Shown: positions 21,800-29,102 of the stretch, one piece after another | Layout: each line of letters starts with the position of its first letter | How positions within the stretch are numbered: position 1 is the stretch's first letter | NCBI GenBank assembly: GCA_900546715.1 | Contig: UREA01000018.1 | Span: forward strand, 1 to 29,102 | Source: an uncultured Mycoplasmatota bacterium | Lineage (GTDB): Bacteria > Bacillota_I > Bacilli_A > RF39 > UBA660 | Length of the DNA: 29,102 bases | Direction of reading: 5' to 3' | The notes under the pieces: model-generated | The model's input: only the letters and a program-made list of their open reading frames with translations | What the model was told of the DNA's origin: nothing | Databases searched by the model: none | Program-made: the position numbers and the translations under genes

Positions 21800-23407
21800 T
21801 TATTCTTCATTTAAACTAATTGTGGCTATTTGGTTTATATTTCCCTCAGAATAAGTAATATCTACTACATCACCCGTACTAAGGAATGGTAAAATATTTT
21901 GACCGTTCTTAATTGATGTCATATACCTTTTATTTTCACTATCTGTGATGTAGTAATATGTGAAACCATCGATTACAGCACTAGTTATATCACTAATTGT
22001 AATGGTTGCATCAACTAAATTAGAAGCATCATATTCACTACCTACTTCATTTAAGTATGCATCAGCTGCTGCTTCAATACCTAAAGCTGAATCACTTACT
22101 ACAACTTTTTGATAGTCTTCAACATCTACAAAAGCATACATTTTAACTAACCCGGCATTATCTTTTAAACTCATTAAATATGTTGGTTTATTATTTAAAT
22201 TAACTAGAAGTGGGAATGATGCCTCATATTCTTTGTCTTGAACTAAACCTTCAGCTGATGCCATAGCACTGTATTCTTTAGCACCTGGAGCACTATAATA
22301 ATGGGTTTCTTTAGTTCTTAGATTAACCATAACAAATCCAAGGATTGATTCATCGTTGGAAACAGATGTTATTCCAGTATATAAATAAACATCATCATTC
22401 ATAACTAAATAGTTATAGCCTTCAGTTGTAACTGTAACATTCTTTTGACCAAAAATAGAGTTAATAAATCCTTCTTTATATTCTCCCCAGTTATCAAGTT
22501 GATCAATTATTAAACTTGATGGGTATGCATGATCTACCCAAGAAGGTATTTCTCCGATGGAATATTTTTCGGACTTACCAGTTACAGCATCAAGAATGAC
22601 TACACCAGAGATTTCTTCTCGCATGCCAATACCTTTATATTTGATTGTTGGCACTATCCAATAAGGATGCCCCTCATTATCAATTTCAAATGAAGCTTCG
22701 GCAAAGATTGTTGTTGGATAACTTATTCTTAACTTGCGATATAAGTTTTCAAAAAAGTAAGCACTTGGCATATAATGCATACCTTCTTCTAGTGTTACAA
22801 GCTGTGCTTCACCATTAGTTGAATCAACAGTAATATAGCCTTTAATGCCTTCACTTCTATTAGTGAAATATTTAATAATACCATCATATTCTATTGGAGT
22901 TACTCGAATTATTTGATCATTATAATTAATTTGTGTGTATAAATCACTGACATAAAATTGACTTACCCATTCAGTTGCTTGACCCATAACTCTATCTCCA
23001 AGTTTTTGGCTACTTTCTTTGTCGAGCAAAGGAATTTTGGAAAAATCCACGGGAGCTACATCATCTGTGAAACTACTTGTTTCATCAACATAAATTCTTG
23101 TTGCATATTTACTAGCATTAAATATTGGAGATACACAAATATTAATAACTATAATAACTACTATAATTAAAACTCCAACAGATATAGATGCAGTAAAGTA
23201 TTTTGGTATATTACTTGAATTAATTCTTCTTAAAGTAATTGCTTGATTTAATCCCGTTAAGAAGAATACAATTAGTACAAATATAGCAACAGTAAATAAG
23301 TATACCCAAAATGTAGGACTAGTTGGATTTAGTGGTGGTAACATAAAGTACCATAAAAGTAGTGCAAATAAAACTGATATAATTATTGGAAATATTTTTT
23401 CTTTCAT
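21800..23407 (-). CDS. Unrecognised membrane protein with large extracellular region
   Basis: A 535-residue protein whose family I cannot name. The N-terminus has three hydrophobic helices (about 5-20, 33-54, 72-92). The remaining 440 residues or so are soluble-like, probably outside the cell, with repeated beta-rich modules (for example HPYWIVPTIKYKG, GVVILDAVTGKSEKYSIGEIP, GFVMVNLRTKETHYYSAPGA, FPLLVNLNNKPTYLM) that each look like a strand pair carrying a value or substrate pocket. The ending resembles a small OB-like strand set (SSTGDVVDITYSEG-type). AGGAGG lies 7 bases before the ATG. It is followed by dfx. No catalytic motif was identified. Confidence 0.85.
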   Translation of the reverse strand: MKEKIFPIIISVLFALLLWYFMLPPLNPTSPTFWVYLFTVAIFVLIVFFLTGLNQAITLRRINSSNIPKYFTASISVGVLIIVVIIVINICVSPIFNASKYATRIYVDETSSFTDDVAPVDFSKIPLLDKESSQKLGDRVMGQATEWVSQFYVSDLYTQINYNDQIIRVTPIEYDGIIKYFTNRSEGIKGYITVDSTNGEAQLVTLEEGMHYMPSAYFFENLYRKLRISYPTTIFAEASFEIDNEGHPYWIVPTIKYKGIGMREEISGVVILDAVTGKSEKYSIGEIPSWVDHAYPSSLIIDQLDNWGEYKEGFINSIFGQKNVTVTTEGYNYLVMNDDVYLYTGITSVSNDESILGFVMVNLRTKETHYYSAPGAKEYSAMASAEGLVQDKEYEASFPLLVNLNNKPTYLMSLKDNAGLVKMYAFVDVEDYQKVVVSDSALGIEAAADAYLNEVGSEYDASNLVDATITISDITSAVIDGFTYYYITDSENKRYMTSIKNGQNILPFLSTGDVVDITYSEGNINQIATISLNEE

Positions 23408-23441
23408 ATAGACCTCCTTAAATATTTTATCAAATATTCTA

Positions 23442-23750
23442 TTATAAATCTATGTTATTTATAATATTTATAATTTCTAATCCATGTAGTTTTATTTTAA
23501 TATCTTCTAATATTTTTAATTTCTTTAATTCTTCAAGATTCTTTAGTTTATATTTTATTAAGTTTTCCAATTCTTTATCATTAAAAATATAATATGCAGG
23601 AATATTTTTAGTATGAGCTTTAGTTTTCCTATATTCTTTTAATTTTTCAATTAGCTTATCATCATTATTAACACTGTTTTGATATTTTGCTACTAAATAA
23701 CTTTCTTTATCTATATTAAGTTTTAATAAACCTTTAGAATAGAAAATATT
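23442..23750 (-). pseudogene. HRDC-domain gene remnant without a start codon
   Basis: This 309-bp stretch between two genes is open on the minus strand for 102 codons. It begins in the frame immediately after the TAA of the DHHW gene and ends at TAA 23442-23444. The translation contains a typical HRDC domain: KLIEKLKEYRKTKAHTKNIPAYYIFNDKEL (split here as KLIEKLKEYRKTKAH and TKNIPAYYIFNDKEL), then YKLKNLEELKKLKILEDI. HRDC domains occur at the C-terminus of RecQ/UvrD-type helicases and RNase D. There is no ATG, GTG or TTG before the domain and no ribosome binding site, so it looks like the 3' end of a truncated gene whose 5' part was displaced by the envelope operon. Confidence 0.65.
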
Positions 23751-24866
23751 TTATAATTTTTTCAAAGAAGTATCTTCTGATAAGTTATACAAATTGTATA
23801 AAAATAATATTTCATCAATGTCTTTATCTTCCAAATAAGTGTTGATATCTTTATTAAAATATCTTAAGTCGATTATATATATGTTTTCATAATCATTTAG
23901 TAAAAATGGAATAAAGGCATTAGCAAATGAATCTTTAAATAATAGTATAGAACGATTATTGTTGTTAGAAGTATGAATAGTTATTTCAGGATAATTTCCT
24001 CCGAGAAAAATCTGATATTGATCTTTGGTTTTTAATTTAGAAAAATCATATAAAGTATCAGATTTTTTTTGGTTGAAATTATAGGTAACTTCATAGTTAA
24101 TTTGGTTTTTTGGATAAAACAATTCAATTTTATCAAATGCAGTATTACTATTTAGAACTTTAGAATATAGAGAACCTAAAAAGTCTGTTGATACTTCTTC
24201 TATATCATAAGAGTCCAAACCTTTTTCATAAGCATTATGCCACGCTTGATAAGCATAAAAGGCTCCGAGGGTTGTCCAGTGATGATCTGTTTTATAGTAA
24301 ATGTATTCGTTTTTATGATTTTCTAGATTAGTTGTAGCATCGATAAAGGTAATTTCAGAATACTTTGAAGAAATATTTTTAATAACTTCTAACTCATCAA
24401 TTGATGAAGCATTGGAAGGTAATTTATCTTGAAGAATTGAAAAAGATGAAGGAATTAGCATCGAATAAATGGGAGCAGCAACTTTACTTGCAAATTCATT
24501 TATACAGTTTAAATTATAATTTAATTGTTCGTAATTAAATGTACTAGGTAAAACTTTTTGAAGTAAATAGCCATATTTACCAATATAAACCTCATTAATA
24601 TCTTTATTTCCCGCTAGAAGCATGATGTCAGTTTTAAATTCCATGAATTCATCACGAAATAATACTTGGTCATTGATGTAACTTTCGATATCACTCATAA
24701 ATGAGCCATCTAGCAAATTGTTCAATGTAAATTCTGGAAATGTTTGCAAAGTTCTATTTTCGTTTTGAGAAAAAGTTTGATCTTCTTTAAAAAAGTAAGA
24801 AATTCCCATAAATGTAAGAAATAAAACGAAGGAAAAAGTTAAAATATAATTTAATATCTTTTGCAT
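23751..24866 (-). CDS. DHHW-family envelope protein, partner of the MBOAT acyltransferase
   Basis: A 371-residue protein with an N-terminal signal anchor (about 5-24) and an extracytoplasmic SGNH-like domain. The family motif DHHW is at 194-197 (YYKTDHHWTTLGAFYAY), and a conserved Asp-Ser pair at 312-313 (LFKDSFANAF) probably holds the nucleophile. Members are related to AlgJ/AlgX and pair with MBOAT proteins to transfer acetyl groups onto cell-surface glycans. It lies 9 bp after the MBOAT gene and is the last gene of the operon. The target glycan is not determined by the sequence; peptidoglycan is favoured by the SigV/RsiV context. Confidence 0.88.
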   Translation of the reverse strand: MQKILNYILTFSFVLFLTFMGISYFFKEDQTFSQNENRTLQTFPEFTLNNLLDGSFMSDIESYINDQVLFRDEFMEFKTDIMLLAGNKDINEVYIGKYGYLLQKVLPSTFNYEQLNYNLNCINEFASKVAAPIYSMLIPSSFSILQDKLPSNASSIDELEVIKNISSKYSEITFIDATTNLENHKNEYIYYKTDHHWTTLGAFYAYQAWHNAYEKGLDSYDIEEVSTDFLGSLYSKVLNSNTAFDKIELFYPKNQINYEVTYNFNQKKSDTLYDFSKLKTKDQYQIFLGGNYPEITIHTSNNNNRSILLFKDSFANAFIPFLLNDYENIYIIDLRYFNKDINTYLEDKDIDEILFLYNLYNLSEDTSLKKL

Positions 24867-24875
24867 AGTACCTCC

Positions 24876-26279
24876 CTAAAATCTAAAATATAAGAATGGA
24901 TTATAAGTTGAACCAACTAAAAAACTAAGAGATATGAAGAATAAAATAAGACAAATAATTATTTCAATTATCATAAATAGTTTATTGTTTTTTAATTTTT
25001 CTTTTATCTTTTTAAATATTGGAGTACAACCTATAATAGCAATTATAAATAAAACAAAATGGGTAGAAATTAGATAGATAGATTCAGTAGATATAATCTC
25101 GTTATTAAAGTTAAACATTATGCTTATATAATTTAGACCATCTTCTAGAGTTGGACAAGCAAAAATTACCCAACTAATAATTACAAAAAATAATGTGTAT
25201 AGATGCCTGATAAAACTAGGCATTTTATCTAATACTTTTTTTAATACAAATTTTTCAATAATTAGTAAAACACCGAAGTATAGTCCCCAGACTACAAAAT
25301 TCCAGCTTGCTCCATGCCATAGCCCTGTCAAAAACCAAACAATCAACAAGTTAATAACTGTTCTTGCTATAGTTTTTCTACTCCCCCCGAGTGGAATATA
25401 AACATATTCCTTAAACCATGAACTAAGAGAAATGTGCCATTTTCGCCAAAAATCTGTTATACTTTTAGCAATATATGGATAGTTAAAGTTTTCTAAAAAA
25501 TGGAAACCAAACATTTTACCAAGGCCAATGGCCATATCAGAATAACCGGAGAAATCATAGTAAATTTGTAATGAATAACAAATTGCACCAATCCAGGCTA
25601 GACTAAGAGAAATCTCACTATATGGTAGACTGTGGATAGATTCCCAAATAAAACCAACATTGTTGGCAATCATGACTTTTTTAAATAAGCCAATTATAAA
25701 ACGTTTGATTCCTTCGGAAAAATCAGTAATATTTTCCTTTCTATTTTCTAAACTTTCACTGACATCTCGATATTTTACAATGGGTCCAGCGATAAGTTGG
25801 GGAAACAAAGTAACATATGTTGCGAAAGAAATAAAGTTTTTTTGAGCTTTAACATTTTGTTTATAAACATCGATAGTATAAGACATCGTTTGAAATGTAT
25901 AAAAAGAAATACCTATCGGTAAAGCAATAGCTAATAAAGAAATATTTGAATTAAAAAGGGAATTAATATTAGAAATTAAAAAGTCGCTGTATTTGAAGAA
26001 ACCTAATATTGCCAAGTTACCTACAACAGAGACAATCAATACTATTTTGGCATATTTATCTTGATTCTTTTTTTGAAATTTATCTATTAATAAGCCATTT
26101 ATATAATCAAACACAGTAGAAAATAGCATTATTAAAATATAGATTGGTTCACCCCAGGCATAAAATATTAAACTAGCAATAAGTAAAATAAAATTACGAA
26201 ATCTTTTTGGACTTAGATAATAAACAATTAGAGTTATTGGTAAAAAGAAGTATAGGAATACTTGACTACTAAAAAGCAA
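24876..26279 (-). CDS. MBOAT O-acyltransferase (AlgI/DltB/PatA type)
   Basis: A 467-residue multi-spanning membrane protein that should carry acetyl groups across the membrane. The two family histidines are His282 (DFWRKWHISLSSWFKEY) and His322 (LTGLWHGASWNFVVWGLYFG). Other signatures are YTFQTMSYTIDVYK, LFPQLIAGPIVKYRD and the YYDFSGYSDMAIGLGKMFGF stretch. It starts 2 bp after the RsiV-like gene and is followed by the DHHW protein. It is not DltB, because no dltA/C/D genes are nearby. Alginate-like use is unlikely in a Firmicute; peptidoglycan or wall-polysaccharide O-acetylation is the reasonable inference. Confidence 0.92.
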   Translation of the reverse strand: MLFSSQVFLYFFLPITLIVYYLSPKRFRNFILLIASLIFYAWGEPIYILIMLFSTVFDYINGLLIDKFQKKNQDKYAKIVLIVSVVGNLAILGFFKYSDFLISNINSLFNSNISLLAIALPIGISFYTFQTMSYTIDVYKQNVKAQKNFISFATYVTLFPQLIAGPIVKYRDVSESLENRKENITDFSEGIKRFIIGLFKKVMIANNVGFIWESIHSLPYSEISLSLAWIGAICYSLQIYYDFSGYSDMAIGLGKMFGFHFLENFNYPYIAKSITDFWRKWHISLSSWFKEYVYIPLGGSRKTIARTVINLLIVWFLTGLWHGASWNFVVWGLYFGVLLIIEKFVLKKVLDKMPSFIRHLYTLFFVIISWVIFACPTLEDGLNYISIMFNFNNEIISTESIYLISTHFVLFIIAIIGCTPIFKKIKEKLKNNKLFMIIEIIICLILFFISLSFLVGSTYNPFLYFRF

Positions 26280-26281
26280 GG

Positions 26282-27112
26282 CTATTCTCCTTCAATAACG
26301 AACTCTAATGTTCCTAAAGCTCCGACAGAAATTTCATATTTAGGAAATACAATTACAATTTGTCCTTCATCGTTTATATAAAATTCTTGAAATTCATCGA
26401 TGTAATCTATAACAGAACCATCAATTAATAGAGCATCTTGAAAATATTTATCCATTTTAGAAATTTGTTTATCTATTTCATCAGCAATAATCTTTTGATA
26501 ATCACTACCAAATATGTCTTGTAAATTTAATATTCGTCCTGTTTCTAAATCAATATTATAATAATATCCAATATTGTATGCACTTGCTAGGGTTTCGCTT
26601 TTATTAATCACAAATGAAGCAAACTTATCACTTAAGTGTTTAATTTCATAATTTATATTAACATATATTGGATAAAAATCTTCTGGATTTCCTCCGGTAT
26701 CAATAAAAGCATCATAATATTCTTTAGCTCTTGTTTTAGAGGCTTCTACTTCTTCATCAATTAACTTAGATATTTCTAAATTTACTCTATTTTCTAAGTC
26801 ATCATTTCCATTTAAATCGATGTGAGGAATTGAAACATCAATATATTCGTATTCGTCTTCAAAGTGATATTCTCTAAATGTAAAAACTTTACAAATATCA
26901 CCAATGATATCTATTTCATACATAGTTTTAGCAAATACAGGAACTGTATTTAGAAATGTTACAAAAACTATGAATAAGGTGAGTGCTGTTCCTCCGAATA
27001 TCTTAAGCCCCTCTTTTTTTTTAAGAGGAGTGCTTAAACCATCATATATTGCTTTATTCACCACTTCATCTAATTGTTTAGGAATTTCAATTTTTTCTTT
27101 TTTATAGTTCAT
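26282..27112 (-). CDS. rsiV: RsiV-like anti-sigma factor (DUF3298-type sensor)
   Basis: A 276-residue single-pass protein. Residues about 1-37 are cytoplasmic (IPKQLDEVVNKAI resembles the sigma-binding start of B. subtilis RsiV, compared from memory), TM about 38-58, then VPVFA, a plausible signal-peptidase site as used in RsiV site-1 cleavage. After IGDICKVFTF comes the extracellular part, ending in a DUF3298-like domain (FYINDEGQIVIVFPKYEIS, then GALGTLEFVIEGE). In B. subtilis this domain binds lysozyme and triggers proteolysis that frees SigV. The ATG overlaps the sigma gene stop by 4 bp. The ligand here is inferred. Confidence 0.85.
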   Translation of the reverse strand: MNYKKEKIEIPKQLDEVVNKAIYDGLSTPLKKKEGLKIFGGTALTLFIVFVTFLNTVPVFAKTMYEIDIIGDICKVFTFREYHFEDEYEYIDVSIPHIDLNGNDDLENRVNLEISKLIDEEVEASKTRAKEYYDAFIDTGGNPEDFYPIYVNINYEIKHLSDKFASFVINKSETLASAYNIGYYYNIDLETGRILNLQDIFGSDYQKIIADEIDKQISKMDKYFQDALLIDGSVIDYIDEFQEFYINDEGQIVIVFPKYEISVGALGTLEFVIEGE

Positions 27113-27606
27113 ATATATTCCTCCATATTTATTTTTAAAATTTTTAACGCTTTGTATAAGCGAGTTTTAACTGTATTAGTATTAGTTTTGGTTATTTTAG
27201 CTATTTCTTCTATTTTCATATCTTCAAAAAATCTCAATATAATTATCATTTTAAGTTTTGGTTCTAATAAATCCATAGCATGATATAATTCATCTTCTTC
27301 ATTATATTTATCTTTGGTTTTCAAAGATGTTTCAAAATCTTGATAAGAACCTAGAAAAATTAACTTCTTACTTTTTTTAATTGTAGAATAGCATTCATTT
27401 ACTAAAATTCTATAAAACCATGTTTTTAAATATTCTATATGCCTTAATGTGTATCTTTTTTGTAAAGCTTTTACTATTGCCTCTTGAACAATGTCTAAAG
27501 CTTGATCTTGATTTTTTACATAACTAAAGGCAACTCTAAAAAAATAATCTTGATTGTTTTTAATAAAATCTATAATTTCTTTATCGTTGCTAATTGATAA
27601 CTTCAT
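27109..27606 (-). CDS. sigV: ECF sigma factor, SigV-like
   Basis: A 165-residue extracytoplasmic-function sigma factor. Region 2 (about residues 17-75) has FFRVAFSYVKNQDQALDIV and the DNA-contacting TWFYRILVNECYS. Region 4 (about 108-160) has IIILRFFEDMKIEEIAKIT and the recognition helix NTNTVKTRLYKAL. These stretches strongly resemble B. subtilis SigV. It overlaps the RsiV-like anti-sigma gene by 4 bp and the DUF4358 gene by 4 bp (ATGA), so all are co-translated. It probably activates its own operon through the ECF-like promoter at 28900-28925. Confidence 0.92.
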   Translation of the reverse strand: MKLSISNDKEIIDFIKNNQDYFFRVAFSYVKNQDQALDIVQEAIVKALQKRYTLRHIEYLKTWFYRILVNECYSTIKKSKKLIFLGSYQDFETSLKTKDKYNEEDELYHAMDLLEPKLKMIIILRFFEDMKIEEIAKITKTNTNTVKTRLYKALKILKINMEEYI

Positions 27607-28040
27607 ATATATTTATCTATAATTTTTTCAGCTTGATTATCATTAGATACACATAAAACTACATATTTTTCATTACTTTTAATAATACTTTTTTCTAAAC
27701 GAGAAACTTCTTCAGGCACATAATTAGCAAAATTTTGTTTTTGTTCTTCAACCCGTTTTTCTAAAGAAGCTTTTACATCTTCTTCATCACTGGAATTTTT
27801 TAGAGTAATAATAGCTATTTCTTCAGATGTTGCACCACTGCCGATATAAATTAGATAATCTTCTACTTCTGGCATATCATAGATCTTAGAAATATCACCT
27901 GCAAATAATGTTAATTCATCATCGAAATCGACTTCTGTTAATAATTCATTTGCTAAATCATTAGGATTAAAAGATGTTGTTTCTTTACCACAACCACTAA
28001 CTAATAATAATATTAAACTTATTAAAACAATTTTTTTCAA
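27603..28040 (-). CDS. DUF4358-type lipoprotein
   Basis: A 145-residue predicted lipoprotein with a signal peptide and lipobox LLLVSGCGKE, cysteine at residue 17, so the mature protein is tethered to the outer face of the membrane. The rest fits the DUF4358 pattern: an N-terminal segment, a middle stretch with DYLIYIGSGATSEEIAIITL, and a long helix ending in KYVVLCVSNDNQAEKII. DUF4358 genes often sit beside SGNH hydrolases and MBOAT/DHHW genes in Clostridia. Its function is unknown. It overlaps the sigma gene by 4 bp and starts 11 bp after the SGNH gene. Confidence 0.8.
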   Translation of the reverse strand: MKKIVLISLILLLVSGCGKETTSFNPNDLANELLTEVDFDDELTLFAGDISKIYDMPEVEDYLIYIGSGATSEEIAIITLKNSSDEEDVKASLEKRVEEQKQNFANYVPEEVSRLEKSIIKSNEKYVVLCVSNDNQAEKIIDKYI

Positions 28041-28051
28041 ATTATCACTTC

Positions 28052-28876
28052 CTAATTATCTAATATATAATGAGTTTTCAAATATTGCAACCATTTATCG
28101 CAATAATTTTTATTTAAATGAATTCCATCAGTTGCAGCATCATCTGGTAAATAGCCATTTTCATCTTTGATTACAGATGAAATATCTAAATAATAAACAC
28201 CTTTTTCTATAGCCATTTCTTTTAATAAATCATTATATTCATTTATTTTTGCCATTTTTATATAATCATGATTAAGAGATACTTTTTCACTTACAGGTAA
28301 GATAGATTCAACATAAATAATAGCATCGCTATTTATTTTTTTTATAGTATCAATTATTTCACCATATTTTTTAATAAATAGATAACTTGATTGCCAACCA
28401 GTTTCATTAATTCCTAACATTATATAAACTTTATTAAAAGAATCTTGGGCTAGAGCATCCATAATTGTTATTTTTTCACCATTTTTAGTAATAACAGGAC
28501 TAGTAAATATAGTATCAACCATCAATCCTTTGTGAGTATAAAAAGTTGCATCAATGTTTTCATAAATCATAAAACCTTCAGTTCTAGAGTCACCGATAAA
28601 AACGGCATCAGCAAAATAAGTATCAGCGATTTCTTCTTGTAAAGGAACTGAATCTATTTGTGGTTCATCTTCTTCATCTTTAATTGGTTCTTCTGGTTCT
28701 AGTGGATTGGATTCAGGTTTTTCTTCTTTAGAATTATCACCTTTTAAAGAAATATTTTCTCCATTATTATCATTTGCATTTTCATTATTTTTAAATGTTT
28801 GGCTTGCAACTATACCCGCTATGCCTAATATAACCATGATTAATACGACAACAATTACATTCTTTTTTATATGCAT
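28052..28876 (-). CDS. Membrane-anchored SGNH/GDSL hydrolase
   Basis: A 274-residue extracellular esterase or acyltransferase. A TM anchor (about 5-24) is followed by a highly acidic, low-complexity linker (about 28-85) and the SGNH domain. Block I is FIGDSR with the nucleophile Ser97, block III GINE (LGINETGW), and block V Asp250-x-x-His253 (DGIHLN). Such enzymes, like PatB and the OatA C-terminal domain, move or remove acetyl groups on glycans, which fits the MBOAT and DHHW genes in the same operon. It is the first gene. The AGGAG site lies 8 bases before the ATG. Confidence 0.88.
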   Translation of the reverse strand: MHIKKNVIVVVLIMVILGIAGIVASQTFKNNENANDNNGENISLKGDNSKEEKPESNPLEPEEPIKDEEDEPQIDSVPLQEEIADTYFADAVFIGDSRTEGFMIYENIDATFYTHKGLMVDTIFTSPVITKNGEKITIMDALAQDSFNKVYIMLGINETGWQSSYLFIKKYGEIIDTIKKINSDAIIYVESILPVSEKVSLNHDYIKMAKINEYNDLLKEMAIEKGVYYLDISSVIKDENGYLPDDAATDGIHLNKNYCDKWLQYLKTHYILDN

Positions 28877-28899
28877 TATTTCACTCTCCTATTATATTA

Positions 28900-28925
28900 G
28901 ACATTTTAAAACGATAAAAAGTTTT
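28900..28925 (-). promoter_or_regulatory. Possible ECF (SigV-type) promoter of the envelope operon
   Basis: On the minus strand AAAAC (28921-28925) and TGTC (28900-28903) are separated by 17 bp, the general form of ECF promoters recognised by SigV relatives. The predicted start is about 17 bp before the SGNH ribosome binding region. The DNA is AT-rich, so chance matches are possible, and GAAAC would be a stronger -35. Confidence 0.35.
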
Positions 28926-28948
28926 AATTTTTTTAATTAATTAAACAT

Positions 28949-28975
28949 ATTATAATTAAAATATTATTTACGCAA
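28949..28975 (-). promoter_or_regulatory. Possible sigma-A promoter of the envelope operon
   Basis: On the minus strand TTGCGT (28970-28975) and a perfect TATAAT (28949-28954) are 15 bp apart, short of the preferred 17. It would give a leader of about 65 nt for the SGNH gene. It may supply basal expression. Confidence 0.4.
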
Positions 28976-29002
28976 AAACTTACCTTATTTCAGGTAAGTT
29001 TT
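28975..29002. terminator. Bidirectional-type terminator upstream of the envelope operon
   Basis: AAAACTTACCT (28975-28985) and AGGTAAGTTTT (28992-29002) form an 11-bp perfect stem with a 6-nt loop. T runs flank it in both directions (TTTTTGCG on minus, TTTTATC on plus). It separates the operon from whatever lies beyond the right edge. Confidence 0.7.
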
Positions 29003-29102
29003 ATCTTGCATTTTTAGTTATATCTTTGTCAACCACCATGCAATAAATTGCATGGCTTGGTTTAGGTACTGGAAGTACATTTAATGAGTAAACTCATCCC
29101 AT
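29003..29102. repeat. Right edge: three consecutive small inverted repeats
   Basis: No gene is recognised here. Three perfect short palindromes follow one another: CCATGCAAT-aa-ATTGCATGG (29036-29055), GTACT-gga-AGTAC (29066-29078) and ATGAGT-aa-ACTCAT (29084-29097). The very short centres suggest protein-binding sites or cruciforms rather than RNA terminators. No T run follows. Confidence 0.5.

Noticed and set aside
29019..29081. Minus-strand 20-codon ORF at the right edge (MYFQYLNQ...)
   Set aside because: No ribosome binding site, and it spans two of the palindromes; too short to support.

Overview
The window is AT-rich, tightly packed DNA from a low-GC Firmicute. It carries the standard S10-spc-alpha ribosomal operon, a prfB-tilS-ftsH-secG cluster, a SigV/RsiV-type lysozyme-response pair, a class I desulfoferrodoxin (an anaerobe trait) and strong AGGAGG ribosome binding sites. 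TGA is used as a normal stop (for example rplP and secY) and RF2 is present, so this is not a Mycoplasma with code 4. Loss of rpmD and the style of the FN3 surface protein suggest an uncultured gut Bacilli lineage such as RF39, but that placement is inference. Nearly every gene is on the minus strand, so reading order runs from high to low coordinates.

Positions 78-13793 hold a complete 28-gene S10-spc-alpha operon, from rpsJ to rpoA. It has a good sigma-A promoter (13765-13793) and a structured leader of about 125 nt. The order is canonical (rpsJ-rplC-rplD-rplW-rplB-rpsS-rplV-rpsC-rplP-rpmC-rpsQ-rplN-rplX-rplE-rpsN-rpsH-rplF-rplR-rpsE-rplO-secY-adk-map-infA-rpmJ-rpsM-rpsK-rpoA), except that rpmD (L30) is missing between rpsE and rplO.

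Positions 13836-16140 hold an accessory pair: a membrane-anchored FN3 surface protein on the minus strand and a divergent small XRE regulator on the plus strand. Twin operator-like repeats sit exactly on the surface-protein promoter. A GC-rich imperfect tandem repeat with hairpins follows the regulator. Positions 16141-20746 hold prfB-tilS-ftsH-secG; prfB needs a +1 programmed frameshift.

Positions 20820-21360 contain no conventional gene but are dense in signals. I read them as an undescribed or unannotated type I toxin-antitoxin locus: a 27-residue hydrophobic peptide on the minus strand with a sequestered Shine-Dalgarno site, and a convergent antisense RNA of about 67 nt with its own promoter and terminator. 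The toxin promoter, together with an upstream array of TGTCGAA boxes at 10-bp phasing, is duplicated 222 bp away, where it would drive a hairpin-ended small RNA.

Positions 21366-23407 hold desulfoferrodoxin and a large unrecognised membrane protein. Positions 23442-28925 hold an envelope operon: SGNH hydrolase, DUF4358 lipoprotein, SigV-like ECF sigma factor, RsiV-like anti-sigma factor, MBOAT O-acyltransferase and DHHW protein. It ends against a start-less HRDC-domain remnant. The logic matches B. subtilis sigV-rsiV-oatA, where lysozyme triggers peptidoglycan O-acetylation, but with a different acetyltransferase type.
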